NCBI GenBank assembly: GCA_030015575.1
Contig: CM057342.1
Span: forward strand, 618,045,348-618,109,347
Source of the DNA: Agapanthus africanus
Lineage: Eukaryota > Streptophyta > Magnoliopsida > Asparagales > Amaryllidaceae
DNA: 64,000 nucleotides
Reading direction: 5' to 3'
This document shows, one piece after another, positions 25,201 through 37,400 of this stretch; within the stretch, counting starts at the first letter, position 1; each line of letters begins with the position of its first letter. The notes under the pieces were generated by a model. That model searched no databases. It was not told where the DNA came from and saw only the letters and a list, made by a program, of their open reading frames with translations. The position numbers were made by a program, and so were the translations under genes.

Positions 25201-25586
25201 TCCCAAGGTCAACCCCTTCACTCTCTTTCTTCATTAAATGCAAGCATGGCTTTTGCCATGATGCATTCTCTCTCTCTCTCTCATTCTCACCAAGTCAACA
25301 CTCCAAAAGGAAATTCAAATTAAAGCAACCATCAATTAACTAATTAGACTTAATTAAAACCCAAAAGACTTAATCCCCATTATTAAACCCACCATGGTTG
25401 CTAATCATGGAATTACCTCATTTTAAAACCCTAGTTTACATGCACATGTGTGTGCAAGCCTAGGAAAATTCTAGAAAAATATTTATTAAATTTGGAAAAA
25501 AATTTGAAACCCAATTTGGTAAAATTTTTATTAAAAACCCCTTATTTAAATATAATTAGCCACTAAATACATCCTAAGGTGTTACA
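22236..25586 (-). repeat. 5' LTR of the Tekay-like element (3351 bp)
   Basis: Twin of 13935-17239, with ends TGTCATGACCCG and GGTGTTACA. It carries the near-palindrome at 24537-24557 and a longer CTG-type microsatellite (25005-25130). Confidence 0.93.
24537..24557. repeat. GC palindrome in the Tekay-like LTR
   Basis: CTGGCCGCAA and TTGCGGCCAG are exact inverse arms around one central T. The matching place in the 3' LTR (about 16208-16228) is slightly altered. Confidence 0.85.
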
Positions 25587-28121
25587 CCGCCGCTTGAGCT
25601 CTCGACGTCTTCAGCCATTGCCGGAACTTCAGATCCCCCACCACCTCCACAAAACCCCATCTAGCTAGCTCAAGCTTCAAACCAAGCACTAGTCATGTCA
25701 TCGAGCACTTGCATCTATCGTCATTCGCCGCTATTCCAGCCGACATCGTCGCCGTAAAAGCCCTGGCTTCAGTCTCTGTGTCCGTCATCGTCGTCAAAGC
25801 TGTACCTGTCGCGACGCCAGCGCACGCCCGTCGCAACCACCGAGCCATCAAGCCCAAGATCAAGCTCCAACGAGGCTAAACCTTTGCCGCGTATGCGTCT
25901 TGATCGCGCCGTTTCCATTTCCGTTGCTGTAGATCACCGCTGTTGCCGCGTCGCTGCCGTATCGTCGTCTATACGTCGTCAGGCAAGTTTAAATACTTGC
26001 TTCTTACTATTATATATAACCATTTCGAATGCGATTCAATATTATTATAAGTTTTCGATACAAACCATAATCTGAAAACCCCGCTTATAATGACGAAAAT
26101 TATACATAACAGTTGGCCGAGTGATAACGAATACTGTGTTAAGATTTGGCTTGAAAATACGGATTTTAACACCGTGAAATGTCATCCCCATTTAGACCCG
26201 TCGAACCTGAAAATTTCCGTACCTGGATTTTGTGAAAATCATAGTTAATTGGTTACACACCGGAATGTTGCAGTCGAGGGCTCATATCGAAGCCGACTCG
26301 ATGATCTAGACCCCACATGATTTATAATTTTTTCCTATTCTAAAAAGGAGACGGAAACTGGTTAGGAGTGCGGCTATGGACTGCAGTCCAGAGCAGCACT
26401 GGCTGTCGATACTCGAATTGAAATGCTTCCACGTCTCTGTGTGAAATGTTATTATGCGTAATACTATACCGTAGCGAATATAAATCTGTTAGATAACTAT
26501 TGGAAGTGATTTCGTTTGTTTTCGCCATCATTTACTATTTTAATCACATTTTAAACCATCAGTGCATACGGCTATCCCAAGCAGGGACAGAACGTATACC
26601 GCAATATTATACGGTGCATAACTTCCAGTACACTATGGATATTATCGATCCGTCTAGCGCGTTAGAGACCTAACTAATACACCTAAATATTATCCAACCA
26701 TAGCGTCTCCTAATTTTGATTCCAACTGGGAGTAAAACGTGTTATGAAACGGACTTCCAGTTCAGAAATTGGATTTCTAGCAGCGAACACTTAAAATGAA
26801 ATGACCATAACTTGAATACCTGAAACCCGATTCATGCGAAACCAATTTTGATGGACAGATAATTAAACATACTGCTTACCCCTTTTATATTGTTTTGCAT
26901 AATTCTTCACGTATGATTTATAGTAAAATTTTGTGTATGGTATGACACTGGCTGCTATGTTATATCCGTATTATAATTAATTGCATTCTCATCATATCCT
27001 GTAGCGGTTATATCCTCATTGAATACTGGTCATGAAACATTGATAACCTAGTGACCGTGTACATTACCCAGTGATAGATATTAGTGATTGGATTGTGGCA
27101 AGTACGTTAGTGTTAAAGCGTGAATGGATAAGTGAAGTGATACGTACTTGTACACAATCAACGGACCCAGTTAATTTATTGCATTGTCGACGCCCATGGG
27201 GCATATGTAAGTGTAACTATAACTGGTATGGGACGGTTATGGAAGCACTTATATTAGTGTCATAGGTAAGGCGTCAAACGCTGTCCATTTATCTCGGGTA
27301 CCAGTCGAGACATGCTTGATGGAGATCCTGTCTCCAGTTCTCGCGTAGACTTGTCATGGACCGACTAGTGTTTGGATTCATGGTTGGTATTTGATGTAGA
27401 CCACGGGGTGTGGGTAGTTTGAGTGTAAGTTCAACGGAATCTCGGGAGTCCCATTGCCGGCATATACAGCGATTCTAGGAGTCATATGGGTGATATTACT
27501 GATTATTAGCGAGCGTTTCGGGCCCGTATTCTCTTGCCCCTGGGGCCTTACCCTTGGGTTGGGGATACTCCTGCGTGGTTGACTCTCACACTTGGACTGA
27601 CGATAGGTTTATCGACCTGGACAGTGAGAGTTAGAGACTGATAGGGTTAGTGACATTGACATGCATTGCTTACTGATTTCATATACCTACTTTACTGTTT
27701 ACTTGTACCGTTTATTTCATATGCGTTATCATTTTATATTTACTGCTTCATGTTCATCATCATTGCATGTGTTTACTTTTGCATTTATATATATTGCTAT
27801 TGTGTCGCTCTGACGACCTGAGTATGCATGCTCAGAGTGAGAAGTGGACTTAGCTCGGATCAGGACCTGACGTACCTCGAGGATATTGCGTATATCTAAA
27901 TCAGCTACGCCAGTGTTATCTTTCCCTTGACTCACTCTGGTTAGTTTTACATCTGTTTTGATTTAGTGACTGCATTTCTCATTACCAGTGCATCGATTAC
28001 TGATTACCACGTAAAGCTAGAAGCCGAAGTGTGACTACGGCAGGATGTTTCCTCGACCGTAGGAGCATAGCTGGCCTTGTCAATCCCTCGTATTCCGTAT
28101 TTTGGGAAGCGGGACGTGACA

Positions 28122-28495
28122 CGGTTTTGTTGGTATCAAAGCCAGGTTTGGTTTAGAATGGGATTACAGTTTCCGAGTAGGGCTTGACAATCTAAGCCAC
28201 CCTCCGGTCTAGATTATAAACTTGTTATCATTGATCTTGATTCATATAGTGCGTTCTGCTATATATTTTGATCCATCCACTAGAGTTTTGGGTGACCAAG
28301 TAGAGTTATGTGATTGTAACTATGTACTGCAGCATAGTTACAAGGCAGCACTCTACTTGATTAACTTAGAGTTCTACATTCGATTTCTATTCGATTGAGT
28401 TTCACCTCACCACATATTCTTGTTTCGTTCTATATCTTATTCTGATTCGTATACCTTGTACCTTATGTCGTCCTAAAATTTGTTGTTTCAGGACC
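28122..28495 (+). other. PBS and leader of the non-autonomous element
   Basis: A PBS-like TTGGTATCAAAGCCAGG at 28130-28146 (one difference from the initiator-Met complement) follows the LTR end by 8 bases. The leader is about 350 bases and ends TTGTTTCAGGACC just before ATG. The TTTCAG before the start resembles a splice acceptor, but no matching donor can be assigned. Confidence 0.75.
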
Positions 28496-28906
28496 ATGGC
28501 TCCTAACGACTCTTCTTCCATGTTCACTCCCCAGAGCCAGAATGCCAAGATTTTGGATGTGCTGCAAGGCTTGAAGGAAGCCCAGGAGCAAATGAACGAT
28601 CTCTTAGCTGAAGGACTAAGAAGGCAAATGGCTCAAGCACCAGCAGGAGGCCCCAATCGTAGGGAAATCGCTAATAAACGAAAAGGTGGCATGCAGAGGA
28701 AGAGCTCATTTGTTACTAAGCAACCGAAGCAGCGGAGAGCCCAATGTTGTAGTTATTGCAAGAGGCCAGGACACTTTCAGAGGGACTGTCGCCAGGCCAA
28801 AGGGCAGTGTTTGATTTGTGGATCCGACGAACATTTGGTCAATGGTTGCCCTAGAAGTGATGAGCTGCAACGTGGAGATTCGGCAACGCCCTCCAAATCT
28901 AATTGA
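28496..28906 (+). CDS. 136-residue gag-like protein with two CCHC zinc knuckles
   Basis: The only open frame of the non-autonomous element, uninterrupted. Residues about 15-50 (KILDVLQGLKEAQEQMND) look helical, possibly coiled coil. Residues 55-80 are rich in Lys and Arg (NKRKGGMQRKSSF, KQPKQRRAQ). Then come two CX2CX4HX4C knuckles, CSYCKRPGHFQRDC and CLICGSDEHLVNGC, and a short polar tail. The capsid part of plant gag (the LKPPVF...FLARF region seen in the Tekay gag) is absent. It looks like a nucleocapsid-only derivative, likely RNA-binding and able to select or chaperone the element's RNA (inference). The ATG at 28496 has a CCATGG context and is the first in the frame. Expression would come from the LTR at 12632-28121. 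Confidence 0.75.
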   Translation: MAPNDSSSMFTPQSQNAKILDVLQGLKEAQEQMNDLLAEGLRRQMAQAPAGGPNRREIANKRKGGMQRKSSFVTKQPKQRRAQCCSYCKRPGHFQRDCRQAKGQCLICGSDEHLVNGCPRSDELQRGDSATPSKSN

Positions 28907-28945
28907 GCGACTTGGTTGTTTTCATAATTAAATTTCGAGGATGGC

Positions 28946-28950
28946 ACGGA
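28946..28950. repeat. left TSD (ACGGA) of the solo LTR
   Basis: ACGGA before TGTCACGACC. The same five bases follow the LTR end at 45892-45896. Confidence 0.95.
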
Positions 28951-30184
28951 TGTCACGACCCGAAATTTAGCTCGTGGCCGACACTCGAATCACGCAACGT
29001 CTAAAGGCGTAACGTAATTCAAGTAAGCCGAAACCCAGAAATCTAAACATTTTAAAGAAAATAAAAGAGATGAAGTTTTGAAATAAAGGTAGGGTGAAAT
29101 CAATGTTTTCTAAATGCATAAGTAAAAGAACATGAAAAATGCAAGTGGAATTTATTAGTTGAAAAATATGTTTCGTCTTTTAAAAATTTGGGCAGCACCT
29201 CTTTGGTATATTTTGATCTAAAATCACAATACATGATAATATAAAAGGCATCCCCAAGCGGAAGTTAGCTCTTCGCCAAATGACGGATCCACAACCACGC
29301 AAAGCATAAATATAAGTATACGACGCCCAACGGCGAAGTTCACCACAAAAGATAAGTAAATAAGCAAGACATCAAAACCACAAGTAGCGGAATACCCCTC
29401 GCTCTAAGTCTCGCAACCACAAGTCTCACTAAGCCTCATTACTTATACAATTACTAGTTTTGACTGATGGAGTTGACTAGATACAATATGAAATATAAAT
29501 ACAAGAGTGGGTACGATACAAATGTCCCACCTACAAAAGCAATCACTCGAAAGCAACTGTGTACCGGCGATACCGCTACTGATACATGCAGTCAACCTGC
29601 AAGAACTGTGGCACAATGGGGGTGAGTTGCCAACTCGTGAATAGAAAAACATCAACAAGTAGAAATCGAATAAACAACGACTCCTAGGTCAACTAGATCA
29701 TGAAGGTAATATATAATATCTAGGGTGACCGTATCAGCATATGTGCCAACAACAGAAAATAAACGCCTATCAGCATATGGATAACATCCAACAATATAAT
29801 CAATGCATATATGCATGTGGATCTCGTTCACCCATATAATCAATGTATGTATGCATGCGGATCTCGTCCACATGTCAACCACTGATGCAACAACATCATG
29901 CATGTAAATATCATAAGAGCATATGCATGAAAGTATGAGGATATAAATCAACGTGTGTCCCTCGCGACACATCAAAATCATGGAACCTGAGTGCCCAGCA
30001 TCGACACTTGAAACATCATGAAAACGCGTGTCCAGCATCGACACGTAAATCCTCATATCTCGGGCTCCGTCAGTCCAGATCGGCCCTCGGGCTCCGTCAG
30101 TCCGGATCGGCCCATCTCATCTCTTGACTCTGGTCAGTATCCTCCGGATATCCGCCGAGCCCAAATGCTATCACCGGTAGGTAG

Positions 30185-30189
30185 TAGTC
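30185..30189. repeat. left TSD (TAGTC) of the Athila element
   Basis: TAGTC before TGATTGATCG, repeated at 42823-42827 after the other LTR. Confidence 0.95.
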
Positions 30190-31582
30190 TGATTGATCGA
30201 GAAGTTTTGTGCGTATGTGTTTTGAAATCAAAGAATTAACCGCAATCAATAACGGTGTCGCTTGGTAGCTAGCCGATTGAGTACGGGTTGGTCCACAGGG
30301 AAAACGTGTTCTTTTCTAATTGTTCTACCGAATCAATTCCTATTTGTGGTAGGTTTTGATTTTTATAAAAAATGAAATTGAATTTGATTTGGATTAAAAC
30401 CTTGCTAGGCTTAGGATTATGTTAGTTTGGAAAGTTAATTCTACTCACCGCTTTCTTTGCCCTAATTAAGAACTTAGGTGTTAAGGCAATAATTAACAAA
30501 AGGGATTAGTACGATCAGGAAGAAACTTAGTTTCTTCCTTTTGGCCCTTGTCCGTCCTTTCTTAATTCTTAGCCATAACCTCTATCTAAATCAACCACGA
30601 CCGGTCTAACTAGGAAATCACCGCTATCTCTTAGGATAGGGTGCCGTAGTGAGCGGTGGGTGATTGATTTACATAGAGTCCTAATTTATAAAGTTAAACG
30701 GGTAAGAAAGGAGTGAGAGATTTCCATCTCTTAAACCTATCCAATCCTAAACCTAACAAGTGAGGAACTACCCATTCATTAGGGAAATAGCGACAAAATT
30801 CATTTTTATGATTTTCTTTTTAGTTAACTACCGAACTTGCAGATAAATAAAGACAGGTAAAAATTTAGAGGAATAAAATTTGCAACCAAGAAAAACACAT
30901 GATAAAAGGAAAACAACTTACTTTATTGATGCACTCTTGAACAATTACAAGGGAATTGGGAATTTAAATCTAGAAATTAAAAGAGGCATGCCTAATTAGG
31001 CATTAGGGTTTCCTATTTATAGATAGGAGAAACCCTAAGGTTTACATTTGATCCATATCTAAAATTATAAAACCACCCTAAGAAAACCGGGTCAATGCAC
31101 CGACTCCCATCGACACGCATCGACACGAACCGACACGTGCTTTGCATGGCCGCGGATTCGCGGCCGTTTGATGGGTTCTTGGGCTCTATTTTTCTGTGAT
31201 GCTTCAAGTCGCTTTTTCCATATGTTTTCTTCACTTGGTTTCTCAGAATATCTTCTCTGTTCTTCCAGATTTCCACAGTGCAGAATGTTGTGGACTTTTA
31301 CCGTTAGCTTCGTGTTGAAGTCTTGAATCTTGTGCTGTCCTCATACGTTGTGCAATCGAACTGTTCATTGATCTTCATTTGTTCCTTAAACTGGAGGCAT
31401 CATAAAGATTCTTCTATTTGTTGGTCGTAGTCTCACTTTTGTAGCGTTTTTTCACCATTTTCACTGTATTGTTCCGAGAACCTGTAACCTGCAACTATTT
31501 AGAAGAAATGGATCAAAAGAACCTATTTTTGCAATATGATTAAGAATGGGGAATACAATAATGCAAAATTCTGATATGAACA
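30190..31582 (-). repeat. 3' LTR of the Athila element (1393 bp)
   Basis: Begins TGATTGATCGAGA at the left edge in plus coordinates and ends ATATGAACA. On the minus strand a TATA-type CTATAAATAGG lies at about 31011-31026. A palindromic GGCCGCGGATTCGCGGCC is at 31148-31165. The end near 30230-30300 matches the LTR at 62950-63020 inverted, linking the two Athila-type elements. Confidence 0.92.
31148..31165. repeat. GC palindrome in the Athila LTR
   Basis: GGCCGCGGATTCGCGGCC: 7-bp perfect arms around GATT. The copy in the other LTR (about 42386-42406) is partly decayed. Confidence 0.85.
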
Positions 31583-33067
31583 AATACCCCCAAACTTATC
31601 TTTTGCTCGTCCTGAGAAAAACCAATTTTTTCTCGAAAAAACCTAACCTCACTTTCGCAGGGAATCGCGATTGCACTGAGCTCGTGCAATAAGCCGTTAA
31701 ACCTCTAAGTGTCCCTAGTAGGAGGAGTGTTGTCTCCTGAGGGTTTTCAGCGGATACTACCCACAAAATCCGATCAATTTGACCTGTTGACTTTCATTCT
31801 TCAATTCGGTATTCTAGCAATAAAATCTATTATCTTCAACTCAGAAATTATCAACCCGTATTTTTCACACTCACTTATCATTTAACTTAAGATTGTATAT
31901 GTTCTGTAAATTTATTTATCTTTTAGCATCTTTTGAATTTTCCTTCTAAGGTTCCATCTCAACTTAGGAATTTTTATCATCTTTACTGAAAATATAAGTC
32001 CTATTTTTCATTCCTATCTCTCATCCAAACCCCAATCATATACCCCTACGTGTGTGTATGTATCCCCCTACACTTGGAAATTCAATTCAAGCTATTATAC
32101 TCTTATCCATCGTCCAAAGTAGTTTTAGTTGGTGAGTTTTAGATGAAATTGCTCACACATCCTTCATGCGACTGTTAATACTTCTTGAGGTACTAACGAC
32201 CGATTACAAAATGTGCTTGCGCATTAAGGCATAATTTCTCGTCTTGTAATACCTAAGGCTTTAGCAGTGACTCCCAAACCAGTTGGTCTAAGGCACTAGG
32301 TGATAAAGCACCCTCGCTATATATATTTTTTATTTTACGCAGCCTTAAGTGATTACAAAACTAGTGTTCATTTTTTATCTCTCTTTATTCACACTTATAA
32401 TTTTATTTTCCTTCATACTAAGGATTTTAGAAAAGAGCATTTCAAGGTATCCTCTACTATTCCAAGTTTCAAGGTACGTGTTTGTGCAAGTTGTAGGGTA
32501 TATATTTTCAGAATTTAGACTTAAGGTTTGGGATTATTTTTCAGACTTGCACTTCAATAAAAGTTTCAATACTCTTCCTTTATTTTGACTTAGCCCAAGA
32601 ACTGAACTCAAAATTTGCCTATTTCTAAGTAAATTATAAGGACATATATTTTCTACCGTTAAATTTTAAGAAAGGTTATTTTTAGGGTTTTTAATTTACT
32701 AAGTTTTGGGATCTAGTTTTTCCTAGCTAGTTAACCGTCTTGTCAAACTTAAGTCAATTATGGCCAAACTTGAATTTTTCAATTTTTATAATTTTTAAAT
32801 TTTTTCAATTTTTTATTTGATTTTATTTATATATATATATATTTTTTATTTTCATTTTTTATAATTTTTTTATAAAGATGCAATGCAGAATTAAACATGC
32901 AAAGAAAGAAAAAAAATATGTACAAAAATTAAAATATGCAATGCAATGATAACTATCTACAAACCACCTCCTCCCCCAAACTTATCAAAAGCAGTGCCCT
33001 CACTGCTCTGGCCCTCGCCGTACCCTTGAACAGGAACGGGAACACTCCTCTCACGCTAATGGCTCTT
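31583..33067 (-). other. PPT and AT-rich 3' untranslated region of Athila
   Basis: The reverse complement of 31583-31598 reads TAAGTTTGGGGGTATT, the standard Athila PPT against the 3' LTR. The next 1.4 kb is AT-rich with no credible ORF, including a low-complexity stretch at 32760-32900. A second tract, AAGTTTGGGGGAGGAGG, is at 32967-32984 next to the extra ORF. Confidence 0.75.
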
Positions 33068-34062
33068 CTAAGAAGACGTAGATACCCCATGTTCAATCTC
33101 AGTCACACGGTGATCCAAGTTGGTCACCATCCCTACCAAATTATCAATCCCCCTAATGGCTCTTCTAAGAAGACGTGCATGTTTTATGGGGGTAAGCTCT
33201 TCCTCGCTCGCGGTCGAGCTGGAGCTGGGTGTTCTGGCAGGTACATGTTCGGCTGGTTCCCTTCGCGACCATACATCAGTCAAGCGGGTATAGGACGCGG
33301 ATACGCCCTCAATGAGAGGTCTAATGGGTATACCTCCATGCATGTAGAATTCAAATTCCTCCACAGGGAGGAAATGGCGACACAATTGTGTCACTAACAT
33401 GGGGCATGGGTAATTTGCGGCCATTTTGCCAGCACCAATTAAATTAAGCAAAACCGTGCACATATCAAATCTAGGGTTCCTAGTCATTAGGGTGTGCACG
33501 ATATGAAGAGACGGGGGGGGGGGGATGTGGTATTATATGAACTCCTAAAAATATTATTTTGTGCCCACCGGCACACGGTTAAAACATTGGCGAAGAGGGT
33601 TCTAGCCTGTATTCCCTTCCTAGGTTCCCTCGAATAGTCGTTACCCATTAAGGATAAGTAATCTTCAAATTGAAGGGGTTGGTCGTGAACATGTAATCTA
33701 GGGATTAAAGTGACTTCATGGATGAAGTCTCTGTCAATAATTATCTCCTTATCGCCCCCACAAGAACTTAATAAAACCGTATGGTGCAAGGCATCCTTCT
33801 TCCATGTACTCGAAAAAATGAGTGACTAGATCTGGAAGGGCGTAAGCATTGGGATGATTCTAAATTAAAAAGTTCCACCCCCTCCGTGTGATTTCATCAG
33901 CAAAATAACTCCCATAGATCGTGTGTGAAAAGATTTATGAAAATCACGTTCTAATTGCAAGTTCGGTGCCATTACAGAGAGTTCAGATATTATAAAAATA
34001 TTTAACAGAGAGGAAAAAGAGATGCAAACCTCCTCTGAAAAAATCAGAGGGTGACGACACAC
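33068..34062 (-). pseudogene. extra ORF region downstream of pol (env-like position) in Athila
   Basis: Open minus-strand segments with protein-like content lie between pol and the 3' untranslated region, for example NPRFDMCTVLLNLIGAG, YPCPMLVTQLCRHFLPVEEF and FANVLTVCRWAQNN. Athila elements commonly carry an additional ORF here, sometimes called env-like. These segments resemble the plant transposon-protein type ORF more than a membrane envelope: no transmembrane segment is evident. Broken. The assignment rests mainly on position. Confidence 0.55.
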
Positions 34063-34435
34063 AAGCGCGGCGGGAACAGGTTTCTTGCGGCGACGCAGAG
34101 AGATCTCGCTGGAAAATTTTGAGCGGCGGCTAGGGTTTGCAGAAAGGTGAAAATTTAGGGTTAAGAAAATAGAGAGGAGTCGGGGTTTATTTATAGTGGG
34201 GAAATGTGTTGGTTATTTGCAAAAAACCCCTCTTAAAAAGAGGAAATTATTTGCAAATAATTTTTTTATTTTTATTAAAACTGGAAATTTACAAAAATAC
34301 CCCAATTTTTTTTATTTTCAAATTTTTATTTTTTTTATTTTATTTTTATATAATTACAAATGATAAATACCCCCAAATTTGTTTGAAACAGTGTTTTGGC
34401 TAGATAATAGAATTTTAGGGGTAAATGGAGGAAGA

Positions 34436-37400
34436 TCAGTCGATGTAGATCGGCTCCTGCAAAAACAGGAGCTCCTCCGTAGGGTCCGCAGTGAGGAACG
34501 GTTTAAGTCGATGTCCGTTCACTTTAAACAGTGAACCGTCCTCTGGATCTTCTAGATCGACCGCACCGTGCAGATATACGGTGTGTATCATAAATGGCCC
34601 TTTCCATCGAGTTCTGAGCTTCCCGGGATGGAAGTGTAACCGAGTATCGTAAAGTAAAATCTGTTGACCGGGTTTGAAAGTCTTGCGCATAAGGTGTTTA
34701 TCGTGGAACACCTTCATTCGGTTTTTAACAACTACTGCGTTCTCATAGGCTTTCATCCCGCAGCTCGTCTAATTCGTTCAATTACAGCTTTCTATTGCTG
34801 CCTGCATCTCCCAAAGATAGATTCAACTCTTTAATTGCCCAAAATTCCTTATGCTCTATTTCAACTGGAAGGTGGCAAGCATTTCCATAAACAAGCCTAT
34901 ATGGAGACATGCCAAGATCGGTCTTATAGGCAGTTCGGAATGCCCAAAGGGCATCAATAAGTTTTGATGACCAATCTTTACGGTTTTTGGAAACCGTTTT
35001 CTCCAATATCTGCTTAATCTGCCGATTCGAAATCTCGGCTTGCCCATAAGTTTGGGGATGATAGGGCGTTGACAGCTTGTGAGTAATGGAGTATTTCCGC
35101 ATTAAGGACTCAAAAGTCCTATTACAAAAGCGAGATCCATTATCATTGATAATCGCGCGAGGATGCTCAAACCGAGAAAAAATGTTTTCTTTAAGAAATC
35201 TAACGACAACCTTGTTATCATTAGTTCGGCTGGGCACAGCCTCGACCCATTTTGAAACATAGTCAACGGCAAATAGAATATACATGTTCCTAAAAGAGTT
35301 GGGAAATGGTCCCATAAAGTCTATCCCCCAAACGTCAAAAATTTCAAGAACCAAAATTGGTTGGAGTGGCGTTTTATTTCTCTAAGATATCCGGCCCAAG
35401 TGTTGGCACCGAGAGCATGTCTTGCAGTATTCATATGCGTCTTTAAAAAGTCGTGATCAGTAGAAACCACACTGCAAGATTTTTTCTGCTGTCTTTTTGG
35501 GGCCAAAATGCCCGCCACACGCTTGATCGTGGCAGAATGACAACACACTCTTAAACTCGTTGTCGGGGACACACCGACGGATGATTTGGTCGGAACAGTA
35601 TTTGAAGAGATACAGTTCATCCCAGTAAAAATGTTTTACTTGGGAAAGGAATCGGAGTCTGTCCTGATTCGACCAATCGTTTGGTATCAGTCCGGTAGCC
35701 AAATAATTTACGATATATGCGAACCAAGGTTCGCATGACACAGTTAAGAGCTGTTCATCTGCAAGAACGTCTTTTATAGGAATTTGAAGTGTAGGCGAAG
35801 AAGGAAGGCGTGAAAGGTGGTCGGCGACTACGTTTTCTCATCTTCTCTTGTCTCTTATGACAAGGTCAAACTCTTGTAGCAAGAGAATCCAACGTATCAG
35901 CCGGGATTTAGCATCCTTCTTCGCAAAAAATGGCGAAGAGCTGAGTGGTCCATGTAAACGATGACTGGAGAGCCGATTAAATAGGGCATGAACTTTTCTA
36001 GTGCAAACACAACAGCTAAGAACTCTTTTTCAGTTGTTGTGTAATTTAATTGGGCCTCGTTTAAGGTTCGGCAAGCGTAATAAATTACATGCGGCATCTT
36101 ATTAATGTGCTGTCCAAGGACAGCACCAATGGCGAAATCAGATACATCGCACATAATTTCAAATGGATGCATCCAGTCAGGAGATGAAAGAATGGGAGTG
36201 GAAATAAGTGAGTTTTTCAACGACTCGAACGCCTTCATGCAGGTTGAGTCGAAATCAAAAGTGGTGTCCTTGGCCAACAAAAGAGTCAAGGATCTAGCTA
36301 TCTTGCTAAAATCTTTGATGAACCGTCTATAGAAACCGGCATGGCCAAGGAAGGGTCGGATGTCTTTGACGCACTTGGGAGGAGAAAGATTGGAAATGAC
36401 TTCAATCTTAGCTTTATCTACCTCGATACCATTTTGCAAGATGATATGTTCTAAGACAATACCTTCTTGTACCATAAAGTGGCATTTCTCCCAATTTAAA
36501 GTGAGGTTCTTATCCCTACACCGGGTAAAAACCGCGTCTAAATATAGCAAACACCCATCAAAGGAGTCGCCAAAAATGAAGAAATCATCCATAAAAATCT
36601 CCAAGAATTTTTCCACCATGTCTGAAAAAATGCCCATCATACACCGCTGGAAAGTAGCGGGTGCATTGCATAACCCAAAGGGCATGCGACGTTAAGCAAA
36701 TGTACCGAAAGGACAAGTGAATGTGGTCTTGTCTTGGTGAACTTGATTATAGCCGGAATAGCCATCCAAAAAGCAGTAAAATTCATGCCCAGCCAATCGT
36801 TCTAGCATTTGGTCAATAAAAGATAATGGTAAGTGGTCTTTCCGTGTCACGGCATTGAGTTTTCTATAATCGATGCATACTCGCCACCCAGTTTGGGTGC
36901 GAGTAGGTATTAACTTATTTGCCTCATTAGTTATGACCGGTATGCCCGATTTCTTTGGGACAACGTGAATGGGGCTAACCCACTGGTTATCAGAGATAGG
37001 GTAAATGATACCACTATCCAGACATTTTACAATCTCCTTTTTAACAGCCTCCTTCATAATAGGGTTGAGGCGTCTCTGTGGATCCCTTACTGGCTTGGAA
37101 TCATCCATCATATGTATATGATGTTCAACTATGAGGGGATTAATCCCCTTGATGTCCGCCATAGTCCAGCCAAAAGCTTGCCGATTATTTTGTAAGACCG
37201 TTAAAAGGGCTCTCTCTTGCTCGTGGGCTAGAGAGGCTAAAATGATAACAGGAAGGGTCTTATTCTCACCCAAATAGGCGTATTTAAGGTGAGACGGCAA
37301 TAGCTTGAGTTTGAGTTTTAGAGGTGAAACAATTGAAGGTAAAATTGGTGAAACTGTCTCAAACTCGAAGGATTCTAACAAAGGTTCAAAGCGAGTGTAA

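Larger units (their letters stand above)
13935..25586 (-). mobile_element. Ty3/gypsy chromovirus, Tekay-like (11.65 kb)
   Basis: Complete in outline on the minus strand: 5' LTR (25586-22236), PBS for initiator-Met tRNA, gag, protease-reverse transcriptase-RNase H-integrase-chromodomain, PPT, 3' LTR (17239-13935) and exact CCGCC TSDs. Long LTRs (3.3 kb), the Met PBS and a C-terminal chromodomain point to the Tekay (Del) clade. LTRs differ by about 2-3% in samples, roughly one million years at grass-like rates (rough). The coding part is broken in several places. It is the youngest dated insertion here. Confidence 0.92.
12632..28121 (+). repeat. 5' LTR of the non-autonomous element (split by a Tekay-like insertion)
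   Basis: Two LTR parts, 12632-13934 and 25592-28121, together 3.83 kb, match 47013-50853 end to end. The start TGTAATACCC, the CT-rich block (about 13010-13170), a C-rich block (13180-13930) and the end GGGACGTGACA all have counterparts there. The C-rich block gives long overlapping open frames in several frames. They are not kept in the 3' LTR and are composition artefacts. Confidence 0.9.
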
